From: Chelonoidis abingdonii
Lineage: Eukaryota > Chordata > Testudines > Testudinidae
Reading direction: 5' to 3'
Length of the DNA: 64,000 nt
Assembly (NCBI RefSeq): GCF_003597395.2
Contig: NC_133771.1
Coordinates: 137,824,679-137,888,678, forward strand
The notes beneath the pieces were generated by a model. It was not told the origin of the DNA, did not search any database, and worked only from the letters and a program-made list of their open reading frames with translations. Positions 32,982-42,640 of the stretch are shown piece by piece. The translations under genes and the position numbers were made by a program. Position 1 is the stretch's first letter. Each line of letters opens with the position of its first letter.

Positions 32982-33030
32982 CCCGTGCCCCATGCTTCAG
33001 AGGAAGCCTGACTTTAAAGAAGATGCAGTA
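32982..33030 (-). mobile_element. CR1-related 3' fragment, right part
   Basis: cccgtgccccatgcttcagaggaag continues the CR1-type sequence interrupted at 32745, then fades into intron near 33030. Confidence 0.6.
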
Positions 33031-33567
33031 CAGACTCACTCAGTGTTCTTAGCATTCATACTCAAATTTTCTATTTTCAGTACATTTTGTTTTTACGTAA
33101 GTTATTCAGACTCATGCACAATAGCTATAGCTGGCTTCTGAAAAAGAGCAACAAGTCCTTGACAACCCAGATCTTTCTGGAACAAGGTAAATCAAAGTTC
33201 AGCAAAAGAGACAGTTAATTTGGTTTCCAATGTAATTTAATCAAATTAAAGTTACCAGTAGGTAAAAATAATCAAGACAAGGATAGCAAATGTTTAATTG
33301 AAGAAACTACAGGTATCTGCCAACCTACAAAGTGATAGAGAAAACAGCAGTATATACCCCACAGATTTGCTTCAAGCGTCAAATATACTTAGATATGAAG
33401 TCAAAACACAGTATGAAAGTTTTACTTAAGAGGCCTTCACAACACTGATTTTTTTAAAAGCCAGAGCAGAGTGTAGCCTCTGACTCATGATAAACATGAG
33501 CACACATTTGGCAGATGAGACTTATTTAAATTAATTACACAGCAGCAATATAAGATGTGCTAGGTTA
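33031..33567. other. SIPA1L2 intron, no distinct feature
   Basis: About 540 bases of AT-rich intron with no recognised feature. Confidence 0.6.
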
Positions 33568-33766
33568 CAGGGGTTCTCAAACTGGGTATCAGGCCACCTT
33601 AGGGGGTCACGAGCTGTCAGCCTCCATTCCAAACCCTGCTTCATCTCCAGCATTTGTAGTAGCGTTAAATAAAAATTAAAAACACTTTTTATATTGGCGG
33701 GGGGGTTAAACTCAGAGGCCTGCTGTGTGAAAGGGGTCTCCAGTACAAAAAGTTTGAGAACCGCTG
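33568..33766. mobile_element. hAT-like MITE
   Basis: Ends caggggttctcaaactg and aagtttgagaaccgctg are inverted repeats. The 8 bases on each side (ctaggtta, tactagaa) do not match, so the duplication has decayed or the ends were altered. Non-coding. Confidence 0.65.
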
Positions 33767-35088
33767 TACTAGAAGACAGGTTTCGGAGTGGTAGCTGTAC
33801 ATCTCTTCTCCATTCTCCCTATAAATCAATCCCTTCTTCTCCTAGGCTTTCCAAACATATGCCACATATTCTCATGTCACCAGTTTCCATGGTTCTCCTT
33901 CACCCTTCAAACCCAACAGTCCCCATCCTTGACCTCCCAGACTGCTCAAGATCAATTCTGCACCCTTATCTCTGTCTTTCTTTATACAACTGTGGGTCTT
34001 TTTTCCTCCTCTACCAACAAAGTTTCACGTTCTTACTTTCTTCCCTTTCCTTGTCACCCAGTTCTCACAATTCTCTCTCCATTCTCAGATCTCTATAGCA
34101 TGATGGAGGGAAGAACTGTACTGAATCCTATTGAGTCCCTTGCATGGGGACAGAAGAGGAAGTAGTATGTCAATCAATGTGGTGCGTGCTGCTGCTCATA
34201 TTCGGTTGGGAAGGCACAGCAAGCAGGCCATTAGGAAGTCTCAGCTAAAGGCAGAGAACCTTTGTTATGGAGAGCGACAGAGGTTTTTATTAAAATAGGA
34301 TAAAAACCTGAAGCTGTGTCTATACTAGTGCTTCACTCTGAAAAGCAGTTTAACATTTTTCTAGTGTAGATATACTAAAAGAACAGGGCTGATGGGCTTG
34401 AAAGGGAGCATATCCAGCCCTACTTAGCTGGAAGACCGGCTATTGTAATGCAGAGATTTTGAGGGAGCTGAAACACCAATGTAGGAGTGGTATATGGAAG
34501 ATTCCAATAGCACTCCGAAGAAAAGAAAACACAGGAAAGAACCACAGAGAGAAAGATGGCAGAAACAAACTAGATTGGCAGACAAAATGCACAGAGAAAA
34601 GAAGAAAAAAGAGAAGAGAACAAAACCCAGGCATGGTGATGTATTTTTTTTAAAAGTAAATTATGTAATCTGGCGGATGGATGTCAGTTACTGACCTAAT
34701 TAAAGGTGGTAGTTAACTCGACTGAAAAAAAACTTAAAAATAAAGCTCTCTCTCTAAAATTTTGGGCTCCATCTGTTAAGAGTAGTTTGACAGGGAATCA
34801 AGATTTTCCCTGTTCTCAGACAAAGAAAACTAAAGCCTTGTACAAGGAAGCTAATTTATTTTAAGTTATACCACACTACTCTGTGACCTTGGACAAGTCA
34901 CCTAATATTTCTGTACTTCATTTAACTCATTGGATACTACTACTACTTGCAATCCTCACAGATATACTGAAAGGTTTATTTTTTGTCAAATACTTTGAGA
35001 GTCTTTGGGGGAAATGCTCTCTTTTAAAGGGCTAAATATTAAGCAAATTAAACCCAATATGTACTTATCAAGAAGGAGAGAGACTTAC
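33767..35088. other. Intron next to the first SIPA1L2 coding exon
   Basis: Contains a pyrimidine-rich stretch (about 33800-34100) that yields ORFs of 125-134 codons without protein features, a possible MITE remnant with tgtctatactagtg and tagtgtagatatact arms (34317-34380), and an A-rich block at 34500-34640. The right edge (35083-35088) is the acttac that forms the gtaagt donor of the exon on the minus strand. Confidence 0.55.
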
Positions 35089-36550
35089 CTTTTCCATAGA
35101 AGAACTTTCGGTAATAATATGCTCCAAGATCAATGTGCTCTATAATATAACGCTTAACTTTCTCCCGGTGAATTGACTGATTCTCTCTTGGCACCTCCAG
35201 TACAGAAACACCAGCATTCGTGCAGTGGGAACTTAGAGAGGATTCAAAAGAACAACTTTCACCTGAAGCAAAAGATGCAGAGTTTGCCCTGGAAAGTGCA
35301 ATCCTCCTATCTCCTTCTCCACCAGTTTCATTCCTGAAGTAAGGGCAACTCAGGATTAGGTCATTGCTTTTCCCATCACCCTCATCAGCATCTAGGTTTT
35401 CTTTTGAATTGAGGTCCTCTTTACTTCCCAAAGGAGATTCACAGTTTCCTGTCTGGCCTGCTGTCATTTGAGTTTGCGATGCGGCTGAAGCCCCAGTGGT
35501 TATATTTTTTCTTTTTCCCACATTAACCCTGGTAGCCATTGCTTCATTTATGTTAAATAAAATGCTCTGAACATCATAATGTGCAAAACATTTTTGACAG
35601 TTCCAAGGTCGAATGTTTCTCTCAAATCTACCATCATCCAGTTCCGAGGAAAATTTAAAAGTTTCGTGCTCACTTTTAACAGTTCTCAGTTTTCTAAACA
35701 GAGATGTTTCTACCGCTTCTGATTTTAGTCTCCATTTGAAAGATTTGTCCCTGTCTCTACCAATAAGCAGGGCACTATCCATATAGTCCAATCCAGAAAT
35801 CCTGACAAATTCTCCCCTGGAAATCTGTGTGGCAGCATGAAGACTTGGAGAAATCGTAGGGTCACAGCGGAAAAACTCAGGAAATCCAAATGGAGCAAGA
35901 GTTTTATGTTCAAAGTTTTCCACTCGATATCCTCGGAGCATTGCAAAAAAATTCTCACCAGATAAACCTTGCCTGTCAATTGAAGAAGTACTTCCATATT
36001 CTCTATGAAGAGCTGCTCCTGTATTTGGGTTAACAGCATTCTGGTCCAACACATCTTCAGCATCAATGTCACTAATGGTGACATCACTGTTGCTTCTTTG
36101 TCTTATGGGATGAAGTCCCCTCTGGGGCGAATGGACAAAGAGATCTCCTATTGTATATCTGGTCTCTTCAAATTCCAAATCCAACTGCTGTTCTTGTTGC
36201 CCTTCACTTTGCTCATTTTGTCCATTTGGAATTATTGATCCAACACTTTCATAACTGGCTTGAGGTCTACTTTCCCATACTGCTTTACTTATTTCCTTAG
36301 AGCAATCCTTTTTAGGTGGCCATTCAGATACCCTCGCTCGGACACCCATTTTAGGCATAGCTGGTGTACCATTAGTTTCATTTTTGCTAGATATATTTAA
36401 AGAAGCAGGAGGACCCACATTACCATTTAAAGCTTTAAATTTTCTAGCAAAGTAGTCATCGGACTGCATACTTCTTGAAGACTCCTTGAACTTTGAGGAC
36501 GTTTGGCTGGGTTTGTGCTTATCTTCTTGTGAAGACTTTTGATCACTCAT
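35089..36550 (-). CDS. SIPA1L2: SIPA1L2 first coding exon (N-terminal 487 residues)
   Basis: The start is ATG at 36550-36548 (MSDQKSSQEDKHK), with G at -3; an in-frame GTG two codons upstream is not used as the start. The exon ends TAT GGA AAA G at 35089 before gtaagt (phase 1). Conserved blocks in order are SDDYFARKFKALNGN (about 31-45), PAMPKMGVRARVSEWPPKK (about 64-83), IRQRSNSDVTISDIDAEDV, REYGSTSSIDRQGLSGENFF, RPWNCQKCFAHYDVQSILF, TTGASAASQ, LSCPYFRNETGGEGDRRIAL and ERVKRYI-like IIEHIDLGAYYYRKFFYGK. The stretch around FPEFFRCDP and ISRGEFVRISGLDYMDSALL is specific to SIPA1L2 among the three paralogues as I recall them. This region is mostly disordered scaffold upstream of RapGAP. No stops or frameshifts. 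Confidence 0.97.
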
Positions 36551-36797
36551 GTCCACTCAAGAGCAAGGAAGTACCTAGTCTTACCTCCAAGATCGGCACT
36601 GCTATTATTACATTATCATCACATATGGAACAGAGAATTGCAGATAAGACAATTATTGTCTGTATCAGAGCATAATGGTATCAGAGTGCCATTTTTGTTA
36701 AAAAAAAAAAAATATTAGCCAGATGTCTTCATAATATTTTCTTCAGTTTAGAAGTGTTCAATCTGATCTCAATCCAGGTGTATTCCTTGTACCTGTT
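36551..36797 (-). other. SIPA1L2: Probable 5' UTR part of the SIPA1L2 exon
   Basis: Upstream of the ATG the minus strand reads to an acceptor-like ttcttttttcag whose AG lies at 36799-36798, so the exon would start at 36797 and carry about 247 bases of 5' UTR. This is an inference from the splice motif. The promoter and any earlier non-coding exons are not identified. Confidence 0.5.
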
Positions 36798-37498
36798 CTG
36801 AAAAAAGAAAAATGTGCATTAAAATGATTTACATTCAAGAGCAGGAAGTCTACACCCTAAACACCATTAGTGGCCCAAAGGAACTCAGATACAAACACAG
36901 TGTGTATATTATAAATTATTATGTAGTCAGAAAGGTAAAGATAGAAGTATGTACTGATTTGCACTTCTCAGCAACCAATGAATTAGCCCAGTAGTATTCT
37001 TAATTATTAATGCTAAAGGTATAGAATATGTAAATCAATCCACAGACTGTTACTAACGTATGGAAGAACTTATCTATAACATAAGCCACTACAGTTAACT
37101 AATTTAAATCCACTATTAATACATTCTTGCCTAATTAATTTAAATCTGCAATAGATTACAGATCTATTCCATCTGTCTTCTTTTCCTACTTGCATCTCAG
37201 TATCTTTCTCAATACTGTCCTAATGCATGGGATGCCCTCCCCATCCCAGTTTGCCAAAATGACGCTCCATATTCAAGCAGCTCCTGAAAAGTCACTTCTG
37301 TGATGCTCATATGAACAGAGTCAACAGTAATAAGGAAATCAGAAGGCATATTCCTCAAGTTACTCTCTACTGTAGGTTTTCCAGTGCAACCTTCTTTTTT
37401 GTACATCTCTGAAAGCGAAAGCACTTTGGGGCAGGGACCGCGCTCAGCCAATATCATCACTCAGAAATGCACTTGTGGGTACATCTGCTAAAAACTAA
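36798..37498. other. 5' intron/flank of SIPA1L2
   Basis: AT-rich. Near 37390-37440 a short decayed interspersed-repeat word (gaaagcactttggggcaggg) appears, of the type that ends many amniote SINE-like repeats. Otherwise nothing. Confidence 0.5.
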
Positions 37499-37770
37499 AG
37501 GTCTGGTCTATTCTAAAATACTGGGTCAGTTTAACTATGTCAGTGAGAAGCATGAAAAAGCCATGCTCCTGAGAAGTGTAGTTAAGCTGACCCAAGTTCC
37601 TGTGTAGTCAGACCTAAGTAGATGGAAAAATTCTTCTGTTGACCTAGCTACCAACACTCGGGGAGGTGGACTACATACACCAACAGGAGAATGCCTCCCA
37701 TCAACATGGGCAGTGTCTACATTGAAGCACCACAGCTATGCCACTGTAGCATTAAGTGTAGACAAGCCCT
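37499..37770. mobile_element. Harbinger-like MITE
   Basis: aggtctggtctattct at the left and, inverted, agtgtagacaagccct at the right form terminal repeats with the tctacact core of the Harbinger copies in this window. No clear 3-bp target duplication remains. Non-coding. Confidence 0.6.
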
Positions 37771-37884
37771 CAGTGTTTCAATTTCTTGGATGATAGATTG
37801 GAAGAATCCATAGGTGATTCTGTCCACTGGTACAAAAGATTCAGTAAAATTTAGTCTGATCAGGAAAAACATTCAGTTGGTGAT

Positions 37885-38287
37885 TAGAGCTGGTTGGAAC
37901 ATTTTCAGTGAAATTTCATTTAATTGAAGCCAAAACACTGATACATCTCCATGATGTTTGGACTTTCAACAAAGTTTAAAGCACATGCTCTTCCCGGGTC
38001 AGTCATCTGAAACAAAAAACCCTCTTCTCAATCAGATAGAGCAGGGACTTGAATTAGGGTTTCTCATATCTCACACCAGTGCTCTAACCACCAGGCTATC
38101 CAGTCACATACCTTCCCAAAGTGGAAAGCTCAAGCTTCTGTCTGAAATGGACATTTTGACACAATTCTGTTTTTTAAAAATGTTTGAAAGGTTTATTTTT
38201 ATTGAAAATGCAGAAGGAAAACAAAGTTCCAAAAACTCAAACGTTGCTACAAAACAGAATTGTCTTCCTCCAGCCAGCTCAACTAGT
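37885..38287. mobile_element. Foldback-type repeat carrying a SINE fragment
   Basis: tagagctggttgg at the left and, inverted, ccagccagctcaacta at the right suggest a repeat related to the one at 7169. A tRNA-derived SINE head (38040-38107) lies inside. The ends are not exact and no duplication is evident. Confidence 0.4.
38040..38107 (-). mobile_element. tRNA-derived SINE head (pol III A and B boxes)
   Basis: On the minus strand: tagcctggtggttagagc (A-box type, 38081-38098) then aattcaagtccc (B-box type, 38044-38055) at tRNA-like spacing. The rest of the SINE is truncated or lost. It is not a functional tRNA, because no acceptor stem closure can be drawn. Confidence 0.6.
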
Positions 38288-41200
38288 AAATGTCTACTAA
38301 ATTGTGGAACACAGTCTTCCCACAGATGTGATTTAAAACTATGCTGGACAAGAACAACAGAACATATACTGTAAGGAACAATCCTCTGGTGCTAGTGCTT
38401 AAAATATTCTATTCTGAAGGTCTCTTTGGTTCGGATTTCTATTTTACTTCTATATGGCAATATTTCTGTTACTCTGAATTATAGTACACTTGAGTAATCC
38501 TTGAAAGTGAATTGCAAGGATTTTGTTCCAAACAAAAACGTTCCAAACATTTTACAGTTAAATATTCCAGTTGCATAGCAGAAAATATGTACTCGCTTCA
38601 AATTTACAAGTACTAATGAAGACAAGTCCTTGAAAACTATGTCTTTCTTTGAAGGGAGAGGGTGCAGGGGCACAAAATTTTGAATTTGGGACTTGCCGGT
38701 TAGACAAACAGTGATGAAATTGCAAACAACGTAAACCATGCTGGAAAGTAAAAAAGAGTCCCAGCGGAAACTTAAAGGCAAAACCATTAAGCAGATATCT
38801 AGATAAGGAAGAGCGGAGAACTCCAATTAATGTTTTTTTTTAAATGGCAATTCCTTTCATTGTAATGCATCTAGGAAACAGCAGTAAGATACTGCATGAT
38901 TTCCTTCGATTTTACTATTTGGAAGACTAAGAATGAAGTAACGTAAATCCAACTGCAGAACAGCTGTAACTGGAGCATATTCTCTTTTATATTTCTCTGC
39001 TTGCTAATCTAAGAGGCTACAGCCACTACGCTAAAGAACAACAACATGGCAGCCAAGTTGGCAAACGTTAATTCAGTCAAACATTGAATTACTAGGATAA
39101 GAAAATATTTTTCAATTGTTTTTAATAGTTCTCAGGATAATCATGTAGAGGGATGTGCACAAGGTATGCACATTCATCTGCAGCCATGTCCAGTGCTCTT
39201 CTCTCATTGTGAAAGATCAGTTTAAGGGTGAGGCAAGATTGAATGTTACCTACTCCCATGGCAGCTTTTCTTCTTTGGGTAGTAAGAGGCAATGTAATGA
39301 TCTTCCAAGATGATTCAAATAAAGACGTGCACATTTAGGGCAGTTTTACACAGAGAGGGTAAATAGTACTGAAAGCTTCCCATACTACAGTGAAGTTAGT
39401 TGGGTGGAGGTAAGAGGAGGGCAGAGAGGAAAAAAGTTTCTTTCCTAACTATATCACGAAAAAATTAAATTTAAGCTTTCCAAAAGAACTTTTTTCCTTC
39501 CATGTCTGGAGGAACACAGGAACCTGAACTCAGGCTTTGCCTGGTATTGCAAGACTGAAGCCCATTGTATATGAACCTGAGTTAGTTAATAGTGTTTAGA
39601 GTGTAGAATCATTCTTGCAGTTGAAACTGTTTCCTTTTTGCTGCACAACAGAGAACAGGCCAAAAACATGTTGCTCTTAAGGAACAAAAGAAGTTGTGTT
39701 CCAGCCTAAGACCTTAAACATAGTACCTACCTGTAGGTTAAAGCAAAAAAGTTTTGCTTGCCCACAGTGATCAACCAAGCTGTTTAAATGTTAGTTTGCA
39801 TGGAATCTGATTAAAATATCTTTTAAATATGACACAGGATTTTAAAAAATTTATTTTTAAAGCATTTTATATTCCTTTGGTAAAAATCAAATGAAAGTAG
39901 GAAAATACCTTGTGGTCTAACACTTTTGGGAAAAATTACTATTACAGAACTAAAGCAGAAGAAAGTTTCCGTATGAATTATGGTATCATGTAAACTACTG
40001 ACAGTAGCAACTAATAGGTGATCCTTCATATTCTTCAAAGAGTTTTCTCCAGATGTCAACGAAAGTGATGTTAGAGGATTAGACGTCCCCTTCTCCTCCA
40101 CCAGAGAAAAGCAATCAAATAAGACTAAGATATCCCAACATAACCCTTCTACCTACTTTGCATTTTGCAACTACTTAAATAGTATTCAGAACAAAACAAT
40201 TTTTTTTGCATATGTGGAATGATATGAAACTCCATTTATGCTGTGAAGATTAATTTTATTTTCTTTGAAGTGGCTGTAAATTATGTTTTTCACACTATCT
40301 ATCCAATTCACACATTAAAAATGGAAAATCATTCATCAAAATCTATTCAATCTAGTTTTTTGAAGGATATCACAAATCTTTAAATTGTCACACAAACTAA
40401 ATATAAATATAAAATGAGAAAAAACTAGGCTGTAATAATCCCATTCTTCTCCTTCCCAGCAAGAATTAGGAACAGAGAAATTCCTACATCAGATCAGAGC
40501 AACAGACCATCTATTACAGTATTATATGTCTGACAATGGCCAGCACCAGGTGCTTTAGAGAAAGGTGCAATTTTCCATTACTGTGCATAATTTTGGAATA
40601 AACTGCCCCTGGGGAAGCAGTTTGCTACGTCCCATAACTTACTGGTGGTTTAAATACCCTGAAACAAAGCTTTAAATACCTCTCTCTCTATATAAAAAAA
40701 TTAAATGGCTGTCATTCTAGTTCATGTAACTATGTATTTTCTTGTTATACATATAAATGGATAATCCTTTTTTTAAACAAGCCTGTTTAGTCTTCAAGGA
40801 TATCTTGTAGCATTGAGTTCCTCTAGTTAACTATGCATTATGTAAAAATAGGTATTTCCTCAAATCATTTAATATACATTATCTTTCAATTTCATTAGAT
40901 AGTTCCTTGTTATTGTATTATGAGAAAAAAGTAAAGTGGGTGTTCCTATTTACTCTTTCTATAACATCTGTTGCTACGTCATGTCAACTTTTATTCTTCT
41001 CCTTTGTAAACTGAACAGCCAAAAATTGTTCAGTCTCTGCTCATATGAAGTCTTTTCATTTCTCCATTTAGAAGAGAAGCTCTTCTGGGCAGAGACAGTC
41101 TTTTTGTTATGTTTGTATAATATGCCTAGTACAATAGGGGTGGCGTTTCTAGGTGCTTCTGCAATACAAATAATAAAATCATCATCATATCATGCCTCTC

Positions 41201-42538
41201 ATCTAATACAGTTAGATCTTTTTTGTATAGTGATCAGAACTGGATGCACCATTTCAGGGAAGGAGTATAATTGATTTGTATAAAATAGCATAATCTTTTC
41301 TGTAATTTTTTCATTGCATTCCTTGTACTCCCTCAACAATGTTGGCTTATTTGACTGCCACTGCACAATGAGATATCCAGTGATGCCATGATTTGTCATG
41401 TAGTTTCAATTAATTTAAAACCCAGTAATTTATATTAGTAGTCCAAGTCATTCCTTCCTGTGCGCAGTACACCTTGCATTTAACACAACAGAATTTCATC
41501 TGCTGTTCATTCATCTATCTTTGTTGCATCCCTCTCGTGTTCCCAACAGTCTTCTCTATGCTTCACTCCCCTAAACAACTGAGTCACCTGCAAAGTTTAC
41601 CACCCACTTTGGTTTTATGTTCTTTTTGACTAGTTTCCTCTTTTAAAAAAACAAACACCTTTTTAAAAGATGAGTGTCACAGTACCCTTCCCCGCCCCCC
41701 CCCCGACTATGTTAACTTTCTATGCCAGCAGTTTGCTTCCACTTTTTCTGCATATGCTCTTCCTTCCTCAAGATGTTCCCAGCACCAGATACATTTCTTG
41801 ATGCACGAGGAAGTGATCAGCCTCTTTATCTCTCTCAGTGATCTCAACAACAGAAGTTGCCTTTCTCCTTTCCAGCCTCATCCACTCCTAACAGATGCAT
41901 GACTTCCTTAAATGGAAGACAGAGTCAGTTCTGAACTGGGACAATTCTACTATGTCTGTATAAACAATTCTGTCTCCTTTTGCCCTTTGAGTTCAAAAAC
42001 TAGTAAATGCACCATGGGATCCATAGTGTTGATGCTCCATGTTCTCCATCACCTGAGAGGCTTTGAGGCCATGCCTCCTGCTCCATCTGACGTCAACCTA
42101 CAATTGTTGGAAGAAAGCATACTTCAGAAAGACTTGACCATTGTGGCAATTCTCCTTCTTATGCTTCTCACATCCTTCCAGTTACGTAGAAGATATGACA
42201 CAACTCATTCTCAGGAAAACAAATATTTGTGTACATTCATTATTTTAAAGCAATAGCACATTGCATCCAGTGGTTATTGGTTTGTTTGTTTTTTTTAAAA
42301 AAAAGTTATTCCCTCCTCTGATTTATGAAGCAGTGAACACCTTAAAACCAGGGTATTGGCCGACCAAGGAGATGCCTAAATTGGCACTGAATTATGGATT
42401 AACCCTTTATTGGAAACAGCAACATTTGGAAAAAAACTGCCTTTACAAGAACCACTGAAGTGAAGGTATATGAACAAATAAGACAGTCCTTTTAAAAAAT
42501 CTATAGTTGGACTAATTTACATAACCTCTTTATTTTTA
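38288..42538. other. 5' intron/flank of SIPA1L2 with ancient repeat relics
   Basis: AT-rich. 40487-40640 (cagatcagagcaacagacca, then tggccagcaccaggtgcttt) resembles a CR1-family 3' region. 41060-41190 contains agaagctcttctgggcagag and ends in aataaaatcatcatc, a SINE/LINE tail type. 41216-41620 is a decayed stretch with agaatttcatctgctg that looks like CR1 ORF2 C-terminal sequence on the minus strand. No intact gene. Confidence 0.45.
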
Positions 42539-42640
42539 ATATAGTCCAGTGGTTCTCAACCCATCGGACACTTAAGGTCCAATCACAACACAGCTGTGGC
42601 CCATGGAGCATCCTCAGGGCCATACAGATAGTATATATAT

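Noticed and set aside
33694..34165. Serine/leucine-rich ORFs of 134 and 125 codons
   Set aside because: Pyrimidine-rich intron DNA read in two frames. No start context, splice sites or similarity recognised.
36551..36556. SIPA1L2 start two codons upstream (GTG)
   Set aside because: The codon at 36556-36554 is GTG. The ATG at 36550-36548 gives the N-terminus expected for the family.
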